Shown here: positions 8,005-16,926 of the stretch, one piece after another | How positions within the stretch are numbered: the first letter of the stretch is position 1 | Layout of the letters: every line of letters begins with the position of its first letter | NCBI GenBank assembly: GCA_014376935.1 | Contig: JACMQO010000043.1 | Span: forward strand, 1-45,336 | Direction of reading: 5' to 3' | Source: Bdellovibrio sp. | Lineage (GTDB): Bacteria; Bdellovibrionota; Bdellovibrionia; Bdellovibrionales; Bdellovibrionaceae | DNA: 45,336 nt | The notes under the pieces: model-generated | What the model was told of the DNA's origin: nothing | Databases searched by the model: none | What the model saw: the letters and a program-made list of their open reading frames with translations, nothing else | Position numbers and translations under genes: made by a program

Positions 8005-8835
8005 ATGATATCTTTGATTCGGCTCCTATTATTAATCTGTCTTTCAACGTCAGTTTGGGCGGCGCAAAAAGGCGTGATCAACAGTGATGAGTCAGACATT
8101 TATTCAAATGCCGATTTTGATTCGGACATTTTAGATAACGTTCGGCGTGGCGAGACCTATTTAATTTCAGATAAAACCTACGGCGCCTTTTATAAAATTA
8201 AATTAAAATCGGGAAAGATCGGCTACATTCCTGATAACGAAGTCGATGTGAATGGTAAACCGTTTAAAGAAAAAGCTTTTCAAGATGAAGCCTTGATCGA
8301 TAAAAAAGGTAAAAAAGTCTCTGCGAAAAATAAAAAAGTCGATGAAGATGTTCAAGCTGAAGGAGATAACGAGCCTTTTGATTTTAATCGCCGTGGTTTA
8401 ACGTTACAGATGATCAATTACCATGAAGACACGATGGGCTCGTTACAAGTCGATGACTTGTTAGCGATCGGTTACAAAAGTATCTCGGATGCTTCGTGGG
8501 AAGTGATTGCGGCGTTTAAAGCTCCGAAATATTACGCTGAAAAAACGGGTGGTTCGGCACAAGGGATACAGCTTTGGGCTGATTACGGAATTAACAACAC
8601 AATTTCAATTTCAAATCGATCTGCCTTACGTTATAGCGGGGCGATCATGACGCATTTTTCACAGGTTAAAGTTTCAGCACCAGCTAAATCGTATGATTTG
8701 CAGGACATGTCGCTAGGATTGGTTCTAGAGGCCGGTCTTATGTTGCAAATTAAGAAAGTGAGCCTGGATTTTTCGGCGAAGTATTTCTTTGATCGAAATA
8801 ATTACGGCGGCCTTGGCCTTTCGTTGCTTTTTTAG
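8005..8835 (+). CDS. Exported SH3b-domain protein with probable C-terminal beta-barrel
   Basis: A 276-residue protein with an N-terminal signal peptide (hydrophobic LLLLICLSTSVWAA, cleavage near residue 19-20). A bacterial SH3-like domain follows at about 22-85: the pattern of a paired strand (SDESDIYSNADFDSDIL), 'RRGETYLI' and 'GKIGYIPDNEV' is typical of SH3b. A Lys-rich linker comes next. The last ~140 residues are alternating strands with aromatic positions, ending in YFFDRNNYGGLGLSLLF, an outer-membrane-like terminus. SH3b domains often bind peptidoglycan; the location in the outer membrane is inferred. A TATACT box lies eight bases upstream of the ATG. Confidence 0.7.
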   Translation: MISLIRLLLLICLSTSVWAAQKGVINSDESDIYSNADFDSDILDNVRRGETYLISDKTYGAFYKIKLKSGKIGYIPDNEVDVNGKPFKEKAFQDEALIDKKGKKVSAKNKKVDEDVQAEGDNEPFDFNRRGLTLQMINYHEDTMGSLQVDDLLAIGYKSISDASWEVIAAFKAPKYYAEKTGGSAQGIQLWADYGINNTISISNRSALRYSGAIMTHFSQVKVSAPAKSYDLQDMSLGLVLEAGLMLQIKKVSLDFSAKYFFDRNNYGGLGLSLLF

Positions 8836-8852
8836 GCGCGTGCCTCTATAAA
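8824..8852 (+). promoter_or_regulatory. Putative promoter directly in front of mutL
   Basis: TTGCTT at 8824-8829 and TATAAA at 8847-8852 are exactly 17 bases apart. The TATAAA ends five bases before the mutL ATG and no Shine-Dalgarno sequence is present, so a leaderless mutL message is possible. By eye only. Confidence 0.35.
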
Positions 8853-8857
8853 AAATC

Positions 8858-10696
8858 ATGTCTATACAAGTTCTTTCTGCCGATGTGGTAAATCAGATTG
8901 CGGCCGGCGAAGTCGTCGAAAGGCCCGCGCATTTAGTTAAAGAGTTAATTGAAAATAGTTTAGACGCAAATGCGACAGAAGTTCACGTCGAGATCGCCCA
9001 TGGTGGTCGCTTCGTGCGTATACTTGATAATGGTGACGGCATATTATCGACAGATCTTTTAAAAGCTTTAATGCCGCATGCGACAAGTAAAATTACCTTA
9101 TCAGATGATTTGTGGAATTTAAATACGTTTGGTTTTCGCGGCGAAGCTCTAGCCAGTATTTCGGCGGTTTCTAAATTAACAATTCAAAGTTTTCATCATC
9201 AAGAAAAAAAGCCAAGCCAAGTGACTTCAAACTTTGGCGTTGCCACAAAAGTTCGTGATAGCTCAAGGTCGATCGGTACTGAAATACAAATCGAAGATCT
9301 TTTTGAAAACGTTCCGGCCCGGTTAAAGTTTTTAAAATCCGATTCAGCTGAATCAACGCAGATTAAACAAATCATAAAATCAGCGGCCCTTTCAAATCCG
9401 CACGTTGAAATTAAGCTGATCCAAGATGGAGAACTTCAATTATTTTATAAAACAAAAAAAACGTTGATTGAACGGGTTCGTGATGTTTTAGAAAAAAAAG
9501 AATTATTCGAATCGAAGCTAACCAAAGGTTCGATGACAGCACATGTCGTGTATTCGTCTCCGCACGAGGTTGCCAAAACTTCGAAGCAGATTTGGGTGTT
9601 TGCGCAAAATCGTTATATTCAAGACCGCGCGTTACAGGCCGCCGTGATGGATGCCTATCGAAGTTTACTGATGCACGGCGAATATCCGTATGCGGTGGTT
9701 AAGCTTCAATGTGCTCCGGCTGAAATCGACGTTAATATTCATCCGACCAAAAGTCAGGTTAAGTTTCAAGATGCTTCGAACGCTTTCAGAGTTGTACACG
9801 GGGCCTTACGCCAAGCTTTAGAGACGGCACCTTGGATTCAAAAACATTTATGGTCGAACTTACAAAATTCGAATCCGAGTTTTGGTGCAGGAACTTCTTC
9901 AGCGAGTGGCTCTTCTTCATCACCATCATTTTTTAATGAACAAACGCCGGCGCAGCAATTTGCCGACTTTCAATCGGGCCTTGATTCGGCAAAAAGTGTT
10001 CATAAAAATTTAAGTTTTCACGATCAGACATTTACGCAGACGCAGTTCAAACAAAAAGACTTTGATATACAAAGTTTATCTGAGCTTCGCATTGAAACGT
10101 CTTCCGTTGGCTATTGGTCATCGCTGCAAGTTCTAGGACAAGCCAATTTAACCTATATCGTTTGTCAAAAAAATGATCGTTTAGTTTACGTCGATCAACA
10201 CGCGGCGCACGAGCGCGTTGTTTTTGAATCTTTAATGCAGTCTTGGAAAATGAAGAAATTTGAAATTCAAGATTACTTATTTCCGATGGCGATTGATTTG
10301 TCAGAAGATAAGATCGAGGCGCTACTTTACATTCAAAAATCAATCGCAGAGCTGGGCATCGAAATTGATCGTTTAGGTCCGCAAGTGATTGGTGTTAAGT
10401 CGGCGCCAAGTTTAATTAAGGAATCAGCCCTTCCGGCGTTATTTGAAAAAATGGCCAATGATCTATTAGAGTACGGTGATAGCTATGCCATTGAAAAAAA
10501 GGTTTCTGATCTTTTTGCTACAATGGCTTGTCATTCGGTCGTCCGCGCGGGGCAAAGTTTAAGTCACCAGCAAATGAAAGAGTTATTAGTTTCCATGGAT
10601 CAGTTCGCGTTATCAAGCTTCTGCCCGCATGGCAGACCCGTATCTGTTGAAACAACTTTCGTTGAATTGGAAAAATTATTTGGGCGCATTAACTAA
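8858..10696 (+). CDS. mutL: DNA mismatch repair protein MutL (endonuclease type)
   Basis: A 612-residue protein with an N-terminal GHKL ATPase (ELIENSLDANAT, DNGDGI and GFRGEAL in order within the first ~100 residues). A Ser/Gly/Gln-rich linker spans roughly 340-410, and a C-terminal dimerisation domain follows. The latter carries DQHAAHERVVFE, which fits the DQHAx2Ex4E endonuclease signature, together with ACHSVVRAG and CPHGRPV; this suggests a nicking MutL, as in bacteria without MutH. It couples mismatch recognition by MutS to strand incision. The gene overlaps the start of miaA. Confidence 0.97.
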   Translation: MSIQVLSADVVNQIAAGEVVERPAHLVKELIENSLDANATEVHVEIAHGGRFVRILDNGDGILSTDLLKALMPHATSKITLSDDLWNLNTFGFRGEALASISAVSKLTIQSFHHQEKKPSQVTSNFGVATKVRDSSRSIGTEIQIEDLFENVPARLKFLKSDSAESTQIKQIIKSAALSNPHVEIKLIQDGELQLFYKTKKTLIERVRDVLEKKELFESKLTKGSMTAHVVYSSPHEVAKTSKQIWVFAQNRYIQDRALQAAVMDAYRSLLMHGEYPYAVVKLQCAPAEIDVNIHPTKSQVKFQDASNAFRVVHGALRQALETAPWIQKHLWSNLQNSNPSFGAGTSSASGSSSSPSFFNEQTPAQQFADFQSGLDSAKSVHKNLSFHDQTFTQTQFKQKDFDIQSLSELRIETSSVGYWSSLQVLGQANLTYIVCQKNDRLVYVDQHAAHERVVFESLMQSWKMKKFEIQDYLFPMAIDLSEDKIEALLYIQKSIAELGIEIDRLGPQVIGVKSAPSLIKESALPALFEKMANDLLEYGDSYAIEKKVSDLFATMACHSVVRAGQSLSHQQMKELLVSMDQFALSSFCPHGRPVSVETTFVELEKLFGRIN

Positions 10697-11609
10697 AGTT
10701 GTTTTTGTAGTCGGCCCGACAGCTAGTGGGAAAAGTGGCTGGGCTTTGGCGCAAGCTGCAAAGCATGGTGGCGTGATCATCAATAGCGATAGCGTGCAGT
10801 TTTACAAAGGTTTGCAAGTGGGGTCTGCGGCTCCGACAAAAGATGATTTAAAGAAAGTGCCTCATTATTTATACTCTTACGTTGAGGCTCCGCTTGAAAT
10901 GACGGCGGGACAATACATCCGTCATTTCTATCAACTGATTGAGTCGGCCAAGATCAAAGGGCCACTATTTATTGTAGGTGGTACCGGTTTTTACATTCAG
11001 GCTTTAGAAAAAGGGATGTATGATGTTGAGCCGATCGGACCTGAAATTCGGTTACAAATCGAAGACGAGCTTAAGAATGTTGGCGCTGAAAAACTATATG
11101 CTGAGCTGAAGGCGGCTGATCCAGGTTCACAAATTCACCTAAACGATCATTTTAGATTAGTGCGCGCCATCGAAATTCTTCGACACAACGGAAAAACGCC
11201 ATCAGTTTTAAAAGCTGAAAGTTTGTCGCAAAAAAATAAGAATAGTTTGCCGTTTCCGTATATCAAGGTTGGCTTCGCTTACGAGAAAGAAAAGGCGTTA
11301 CCGATTGTTGAAAACCGCACACAACTGATGATTGATGGTGGACTTATCGAAGAGACGAATGCTTGCTTAAAGCAGGGCTTTTCGGATTGGGCTCCGCTAG
11401 CCAGTGTGGGCTACAAAGAGGCAGTCGACTATTTGATACATAATAAATCTAAAGATTGGCTTTTTGAAAATATAAACAAAAGTACGATGCAGCTGATTAA
11501 GAAGCAAAAAACTTGGTTTAAAAGAGATTCTACAATACTTTGGTCAGACAATTCGCTAGAATCCGTGTCAAATTTAGATCGCCGTGTGGGTCTGTTTTTA
11601 GCGAATTGA
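10680..11609 (+). CDS. miaA: tRNA dimethylallyltransferase
   Basis: The protein has the P-loop VVGPTASGKSGWALA at its N-terminus, then NSDSVQFYKGLQVGSAAPT, the family's substrate-binding segment, and VGGTGFYIQALEKGMYD. It adds dimethylallyl to the N6 of A37 in tRNAs reading UNN codons. I place the start at the TTG at 10680, eight codons before the strand leading into the P-loop and preceded by GGA, giving ~309 residues. An ATG at 10629 would add 17 residues unusual for MiaA and overlap mutL by 68 bases. mutL-miaA adjacency is common in proteobacteria. Confidence 0.95.
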   Translation: MGALTKVVFVVGPTASGKSGWALAQAAKHGGVIINSDSVQFYKGLQVGSAAPTKDDLKKVPHYLYSYVEAPLEMTAGQYIRHFYQLIESAKIKGPLFIVGGTGFYIQALEKGMYDVEPIGPEIRLQIEDELKNVGAEKLYAELKAADPGSQIHLNDHFRLVRAIEILRHNGKTPSVLKAESLSQKNKNSLPFPYIKVGFAYEKEKALPIVENRTQLMIDGGLIEETNACLKQGFSDWAPLASVGYKEAVDYLIHNKSKDWLFENINKSTMQLIKKQKTWFKRDSTILWSDNSLESVSNLDRRVGLFLAN

Positions 11610-11641
11610 CCGTTGAGCCAAGCTCAAGAGAGAATACAAAA

Positions 11642-12535
11642 ATGAAAAGCATGACAGGTTATGGAATAGCACAAGTTCAAGGGACCGATCTAACAATCGA
11701 AGTTAGTTTTCGCGCGGTGAATGGGCGTTACTTAGAAACGCGTTTTCACACGCCACGTCTTTATTACTCTTTTGAAAGTGAACTGAAAAAGAAATTATCG
11801 TCTGTGATATTGCGCGGAACCGTTGATGTTTACGTTTCGCGAAAAATGAAATCGTCGGCGGCTTCGTCGCGCGTTGTTGGTAACAGTAAATTAGCGTTAG
11901 AATACCTTAAGGTTTTTAAAAAATTATCAACCGACCTTCGTTTGAAAGATCCTGTGCGCTTAGAGCAAATTGCCAAGATGCCAGACGTCATTCACGTTGA
12001 AGATGTGGATACGATCAACGCCAACGAAATCACGATGTTAAAAAAAGCTTTCGATGCGGCCTTGAAAAAAATCGACATTGAAAGACAGCGTGAAGGTCAG
12101 GCGTTAAAAAAAGATTTGATTAAAAATTTAAAGGACTTACAAAAATACGTTTTAAGAATTTCAAAATTACGTGATGAAGCCAATAAAATTTTGCAAGAGC
12201 GTTTTGAAGCCAAGATCAGAGCGCGATTGGCCAAAGATGTTGCCGGAGCTACGGCCGTAGATTCGCAAAGAATTTCGCAAGAAATCGTGATTCAATTAGA
12301 AAAAGCAGATATCAACGAAGAGATCACTCGGTTAGCAGAGCATTTAAAAAATTTCGAAAAGATCATCGAAGCTCCTGTTGTTGAAGGTAAAAAATTAGAC
12401 TTTTATACCCAAGAGCTTTTGCGTGAAGTAAATACGATTGGTTCGAAAAGTCAGGTCGCAGGTATCACTGAAGCCGTGGTTGAATCAAAAACACTTATCG
12501 AGCGTATCCGCGAACAGGTGCAAAATATCGAATGA
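11642..12535 (+). CDS. yicC: YicC-family endoribonuclease
   Basis: A 297-residue protein beginning with the family hallmark MKSMTGYG and continuing with EVSFRAVNGRYLETRF. The C-terminal DUF1732-type region ends in KLDFYTQELLREVNTIGSKS and [18 protein letters not shown], both strongly conserved. YicC proteins have been reported as RNA-cleaving enzymes in other bacteria. The in-frame open stretch reaches 11540, but the MTGYG start and the purine-rich AGAGAGA ahead of it fix the ATG at 11642. It overlaps gmk by four bases (ATGA). Confidence 0.95.
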   Translation: MKSMTGYGIAQVQGTDLTIEVSFRAVNGRYLETRFHTPRLYYSFESELKKKLSSVILRGTVDVYVSRKMKSSAASSRVVGNSKLALEYLKVFKKLSTDLRLKDPVRLEQIAKMPDVIHVEDVDTINANEITMLKKAFDAALKKIDIERQREGQALKKDLIKNLKDLQKYVLRISKLRDEANKILQERFEAKIRARLAKDVAGATAVDSQRISQEIVIQLEKADINEEITRLAEHLKNFEKIIEAPVVEGKKLDFYTQELLREVNTIGSKSQVAGITEAVVESKTLIERIREQVQNIE

Positions 12536-13089
12536 AGACACGTATGATTATTGTGGCCGCTCCGAGCGGTGCAGGTAAAAGTAGTTTCGTTGAAAAGTTG
12601 GCGGTTGAAGACGCTCGGATTCATGACGTCATCACATATACGACGCGTCCGATGCGCCATCACGAAAGTGAAGGTAAGCCTTATTTCTTTATTTCGATTG
12701 AAGAGTTTAACAAAAAAGTTAAAGAAGATTTCTTTATCGAATGGGCCCAAGTTCATACGAATTTTTACGGAACATCCTACGAGCAAATCAATATGGCCTG
12801 GGCGCGCGAAAAATGCGTGATTATGGATATCGACATTCAAGGTGTCATGACGTTTAAAGATAAATACCCTGATGCCAAAACCGTCTTTATTTTACCCCCT
12901 TCGATCGAAGAATTGCGTCGCCGCGTCATTAAGCGAGACGGTGCCCCACCTCCGGATTTAGATATCCGTATGAAGAATGCTGAAAAAGAGATCCTCAAAG
13001 CGGGTGAGTTCGATGTGCAGCTTGTGAACGACGATTTTGAGCGCTCATACGCTGAATTTAAAAAAATGGTTGAGATTTGGCTCACTTAG
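12532..13089 (+). CDS. gmk: Guanylate kinase
   Basis: A 185-residue protein with the P-loop [16 protein letters not shown] at the N-terminus and the GMP-binding segment [18 protein letters not shown] (the TTRxxRxxE hallmark). The IMDIDIQGV strand and the conserved RRRVIKRD lid follow. It phosphorylates GMP to GDP with ATP, and the product feeds both RNA synthesis and the (p)ppGpp pathway encoded just downstream. Translational coupling to yicC through an ATGA overlap is visible. Confidence 0.97.
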   Translation: MKTRMIIVAAPSGAGKSSFVEKLAVEDARIHDVITYTTRPMRHHESEGKPYFFISIEEFNKKVKEDFFIEWAQVHTNFYGTSYEQINMAWAREKCVIMDIDIQGVMTFKDKYPDAKTVFILPPSIEELRRRVIKRDGAPPPDLDIRMKNAEKEILKAGEFDVQLVNDDFERSYAEFKKMVEIWLT

Positions 13090-13144
13090 GGCTATTATCA
13101 GTGACTCATCTTTAAAGATATTCCACTCTCATTGGAGGTTTTCG

Positions 13145-13384
13145 ATGGCTCGCGTAACAGTTGAAGATTGTATGGATAAAGTTCCTAATCGTTTTGCATT
13201 AGTTTTATTAGTCGCTAAGCGCGCTAAACAACTTTTAAAGGGCAGTGATTGCACTGTTGCAATGAGAAACAACAAGTACATCGTGAACTCACTTCGCGAA
13301 GTGGCTATGGGCAACGTTGGTTTTGAATCTAAAATCGATCCAATCACGGCTCAAACTGATATGTTAGCAGACTTAAACAAGTAA
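13145..13384 (+). CDS. rpoZ: RNA polymerase omega subunit
   Basis: A 79-residue protein, [20 protein letters not shown] at the N-terminus, which is the canonical omega signature, followed by the [10 protein letters not shown] helix. Omega binds the beta-prime subunit and helps form the ppGpp-binding site in other bacteria. The open frame reaches back to 13037, but the conserved N-terminus and TTGGAGG ahead of the ATG at 13145 set the start. gmk-rpoZ-rel order is typical. Confidence 0.97.
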   Translation: MARVTVEDCMDKVPNRFALVLLVAKRAKQLLKGSDCTVAMRNNKYIVNSLREVAMGNVGFESKIDPITAQTDMLADLNK

Positions 13385-13453
13385 GCTTAAGCAAGTAGAT
13401 CTTTAACTCGACACAGCTCTTGGTCTGTAATTTAAAACTATTTTCATCTTTAT

Positions 13454-13488
13454 AAAGAACCCGCTTAATAAGCGGGTTCTTTTGTTTT
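13454..13488 (+). terminator. Rho-independent terminator after rpoZ
   Basis: AAAGAACCCGCTT (13454-13466) and AAGCGGGTTCTTT (13470-13482) form a 13-bp perfect stem with a three-base loop, followed by TGTTTT. It ends the yicC-gmk-rpoZ transcript and lies only 12 bases before the rel start codon. Confidence 0.93.
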
Positions 13489-13499
13489 AAAATAACATT

Positions 13500-15722
13500 A
13501 TGTTAGAAATCTCGACAGACGATAGATTACCGCAAAAGCCGATCAAAACTATCGAAGAACTGTGCGAAAAAATAAAAGCCTACCATCCCGATGCACCTTT
13601 GCAATTTATCATCAAAGCGTATCAGTTTTCAGAAAAAGCTCATGAAGGGCAGTTACGTCGCTCGGGCGAACCATATATTTCTCATCCTTTAAATGTGGCC
13701 GGCATTTTGGCTGATTTGCAATTAGACTTAGATACGATCGCAACGGGGTTGTTGCATGACACCGTCGAAGACACCGATGCGACATTAGAAGTTATTAAAA
13801 AAGAATTCGGTGAAACGGTCTCTGCCCTTGTTGATGGCGTTACTAAAATCGGACTTATGAATTTTAGAAATAGCTTTGATAAGCAGGGCGAAAATATTCG
13901 TAAGATGATTGTCGCCATGGGCAAAGACGTGCGTGTCGTTCTGGTGAAGCTAGCTGACCGACTTCACAATATGCGTACGCTGAATCATATGCCTTACGAA
14001 AAACAGGAACGTATCGCGCAAGAAACTCTAGAGATCTATTGTCCGCTAGCGGGCCGTATCGGTATCAGTGCTTTAAAGATTGAATTAGAAGATCTTTGTT
14101 TTAAATACTCAAGGCCAGATAAGTTTTACGAATTAAAACAAATGATCGAAAAGACCGAGAATGAGACTAAGCGCTATATCGATGAAGTGCGCCGGGCGAT
14201 CGGCGAAGTTTTAACGAAATCGACAATTAAAAAATATAAAGTTTACGGACGCGCAAAACATTTATGGTCGGTTTACCGTAAGATGACAGCCCGTAACTTA
14301 ACGTATGATCAAATTTATGACGTCTTAGCGTTTCGTATTACCGTCAGTTCAGTCGTTGAGTGTTACGAAGTGCTGGGTTACATCCATTCGATCTGGAAGC
14401 CGATTCCGGGGCGATTTAAAGACTTCATCGCGATGCCAAAATCAAATAATTATCAATCACTGCATACCACGGTGATTGGCCCCGGTGGTGATCGTATCGA
14501 AGTGCAAATTCGTACTGAAGACATGCACTTGATTGCCGAAAAAGGAATCGCGGCCCACTGGAATTATAAAGAACGCGGTAAATTAGACGACACTGAATTA
14601 CAAAAAACAAATTGGATGCGCGATTTAGTTTCTTTGAACAAATCAGGCTCTGCCGACGAGTTTTTAGATCACGTCAAAACTAATTTGATGGAGCATGACA
14701 TTTACGTATTTACCCCAAAGGGTGACGTGCAAGAGCTTCCAGAAAATGCCACGCCGGTCGATCTTGCTTACGCGATTCATACGTCGTTAGGAAATATGTC
14801 GACGGGTGCGCGTGTGAACGGAAAGATGGTTCCATTAAAGCATAAATTAATTAACGGCGACCGCGTTGAAATTATCACGTCTAAAACGCAAACGCCTTCG
14901 AAAGATTGGCTGAAGTTTGTTGTTACTAATAAAGCTAAATCTAAAATCAGACAGTTCGTTAAAGAAGAACAACGCCGAAACTCGGTGGCGATTGGTAAAG
15001 ACCTTGTTGAAAAAGAATTTCGTAAATTTGGGTTGGGGGCTGCTAAATATTTAAAGGGTCCTGACTTTGATAATTACATGCGTGAAAGTGGTATCACCGA
15101 CGTCGAAGAACTTTTCGCGCGCGTGGGCTACGGAAAGTTTGAACCCAAACATCTGATTGATAATTTAAGTCCGGACGCTATTCAAAAAGAAGTCGAAAAA
15201 AGCGAACAGCCCGAAGCCATTACTTTCTTAGAGAAAGTTGTCAAATCAGCCAAGGCCAAACTTAAGAAATCAAATTCTTTAGTGATCGTCGACGGCATGG
15301 ATGATGTCTTGGTGCATTTTGCAAAGTGCTGCGGTCCGATTCCGGGTGACGCGATCACGGGTTTTATTAGCCGTGGTAAAGGAATCATCATCCATCGTGC
15401 CGATTGCCGTAAGGTGCTAGAGATGGATCAAATGCGTCGGGTTGACGTATCGTGGACTTCGAAATCAGCGGCTGACGGTCAAGAACGTCAAGTTAAACTG
15501 GAAGTCATCAGCCAAGACGTTCCGGGATTATTAAAACTGATGTCTGAGACGTTCTCGGTGCAAGGAATTAATATTGAATCGGCGCAGATTCGAACGACCC
15601 GGGATAAAAAAGCAGTTTGTCAGTTTGAAATCGCTGTCAAAGACGTTGCGCAATTATCGTTAGCTATTTTGGCGCTTCAGAAAATCAAAGGCATTATTAA
15701 TGTTCAGCGTGTGATGGGTTAG
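13500..15722 (+). CDS. rel: Bifunctional (p)ppGpp synthetase/hydrolase (Rel/SpoT type)
   Basis: A 740-residue long RSH enzyme. The N-terminal HD hydrolase domain is intact: SHPLNVAG near residue 61 and LLHDTVEDT with HDxxED at 86-91. The synthetase domain follows (RFKDFIAMPKSNNYQSLHT near 320 and EVQIRT). A TGS domain sits at about 395-460, a helical/zinc-finger segment contains KCCGPIPGD, and a C-terminal ACT domain starts near 665. With both catalytic halves intact it probably makes and removes the alarmone in the stringent response. The ATG at 13500 has no Shine-Dalgarno sequence; a TAAAAT box lies six bases before it. Confidence 0.97.
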   Translation: MLEISTDDRLPQKPIKTIEELCEKIKAYHPDAPLQFIIKAYQFSEKAHEGQLRRSGEPYISHPLNVAGILADLQLDLDTIATGLLHDTVEDTDATLEVIKKEFGETVSALVDGVTKIGLMNFRNSFDKQGENIRKMIVAMGKDVRVVLVKLADRLHNMRTLNHMPYEKQERIAQETLEIYCPLAGRIGISALKIELEDLCFKYSRPDKFYELKQMIEKTENETKRYIDEVRRAIGEVLTKSTIKKYKVYGRAKHLWSVYRKMTARNLTYDQIYDVLAFRITVSSVVECYEVLGYIHSIWKPIPGRFKDFIAMPKSNNYQSLHTTVIGPGGDRIEVQIRTEDMHLIAEKGIAAHWNYKERGKLDDTELQKTNWMRDLVSLNKSGSADEFLDHVKTNLMEHDIYVFTPKGDVQELPENATPVDLAYAIHTSLGNMSTGARVNGKMVPLKHKLINGDRVEIITSKTQTPSKDWLKFVVTNKAKSKIRQFVKEEQRRNSVAIGKDLVEKEFRKFGLGAAKYLKGPDFDNYMRESGITDVEELFARVGYGKFEPKHLIDNLSPDAIQKEVEKSEQPEAITFLEKVVKSAKAKLKKSNSLVIVDGMDDVLVHFAKCCGPIPGDAITGFISRGKGIIIHRADCRKVLEMDQMRRVDVSWTSKSAADGQERQVKLEVISQDVPGLLKLMSETFSVQGINIESAQIRTTRDKKAVCQFEIAVKDVAQLSLAILALQKIKGIINVQRVMG

Positions 15723-15729
15723 CAAAAAA

Positions 15730-16821
15730 TTATTTCGGTTGAAACCAAACGGATTCAGTCCATTTTTTAAATTCGTAAAGATAACCATTTGGTTTTAAAT
15801 CGTCTGAAAATAGAATCTTTTGCGCTTGTTCGATGGCGGTGTCTTTTTCAGACTTTGCTAATTGTCGCTTCAGCGTAATTTCAATATAGTCGAATTCGGT
15901 TTTTTCTGCGTACGGTTCTAGTACTTGAAATGCTTTTTCGGCATAAGCATTTAATGCGATCACTTTTCTCGTGATGTAGTTGGCGTAAAGAGAAGTTGGA
16001 ATTTTTTGTTGTATGAGCTCTTGAGCGGGTACAAAAAAATCACCGGTCGTTAAATGGATGCCAATTGTTTCCATGCCGTTATGCTTTTTATTCAAAACAA
16101 CTTGTGAGTCAGTTTTACTTGGCGTTAAGTTTTTAGCGATACGCAACAGATTTAATAATTTTTCAATGGCGTCTTCGGTGCGTTCTGGATAAAGCATCCC
16201 TTGAAAAGTATAGGTGGCGATCTCTTGCCCCGAAAAATAATTGGCGTAAAGAAAGCTAGCGCGTTCGATTTCAGAGTCGCGAAAATAATAGAATGAAAGT
16301 GGCGTTGCAAGTCCTTGGTAATTTTGATGCGTTAAATACGCGTGTAACAACTCGTGGTAAAGAGTATCGATATCGCCGTGAAGGTCGCGCATGTAAAGGC
16401 GACCTTCGATATTGTTTTTATGAAGTCCTTCAAAGGCTCCGGCGACTTCCTGTGGTAAGTCGGCAGCCATGGTTAGAACCGTTTTCCAGTCTTGGTAAAC
16501 ATGGCAGGCCAAGCGGTTCATACGGTTAGAACCATTCACGTCAATGACGTAGCGAATGAAATCGTACTCGCGGTCTTTGACCTTAATGTATTGCACGTTT
16601 TGTTTTTTTAAATCTTCTTCGATGGTGGTTGAATTGGCTGAAAGATTTAAATCTTTATCTTCTGAAATCGGTGCGAAAACCTGGGCTAAAATCTGGTTCG
16701 GCTCGGCCGTGAACTGTATTTTGCCTAGGGCGCAGTTATCACTGGCTAGAGTGACTTGGGCCATAGTGATGAATGCCAGCAAAGCCAGAGTGTTGATGTA
16801 TTTGACAGAGACGTTCCGCAT
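15730..16821 (-). CDS. Secreted zincin-like putative metallopeptidase
   Basis: A 363-residue protein with an N-terminal signal peptide (hydrophobic LALLAFITMAQVTLA, cleavage near residue 27). The zinc motif HELLH (HExxH) is at residues 156-160, in the context DTLYHELLHAYLTHQ. About 25 residues later RDSEIERASFLYANYF could supply the third ligand or structural Glu. The rest is helical and I recognise no named family. It probably acts in the periplasm or outside the cell; its substrate is unknown. It is convergent with rel, only seven bases apart, and divergent from thiL. Confidence 0.75.
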   Translation of the reverse strand: MRNVSVKYINTLALLAFITMAQVTLASDNCALGKIQFTAEPNQILAQVFAPISEDKDLNLSANSTTIEEDLKKQNVQYIKVKDREYDFIRYVIDVNGSNRMNRLACHVYQDWKTVLTMAADLPQEVAGAFEGLHKNNIEGRLYMRDLHGDIDTLYHELLHAYLTHQNYQGLATPLSFYYFRDSEIERASFLYANYFSGQEIATYTFQGMLYPERTEDAIEKLLNLLRIAKNLTPSKTDSQVVLNKKHNGMETIGIHLTTGDFFVPAQELIQQKIPTSLYANYITRKVIALNAYAEKAFQVLEPYAEKTEFDYIEITLKRQLAKSEKDTAIEQAQKILFSDDLKPNGYLYEFKKWTESVWFQPK

Positions 16822-16926
16822 AGCTTTACCCGTAGCTAATACGGTGCCACGCTAGACGAATTGGATGGTTCTTTGTCGAAGGGTGTTGTTTAATATCCGG
16901 ACAAAGTGACAATTGGCGGGCTAATA

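Noticed and set aside
10629-10631. ATG at 10629 as start of miaA
   Set aside because: It has no ribosome binding site, overlaps mutL by 68 bases and adds 17 residues not expected before the MiaA P-loop.
11540-11641. Longer start for yicC
   Set aside because: The family always begins close to MTGYG and a purine-rich site precedes the ATG at 11642.
12451-12840. 129-codon minus-strand open frame over yicC and gmk
   Set aside because: Both plus-strand genes are strongly conserved there and the antisense product shows no features.
16822-16926. TPP riboswitch in front of thiL
   Set aside because: The gap is only about 100 bases and I cannot find the conserved THI-box segments.
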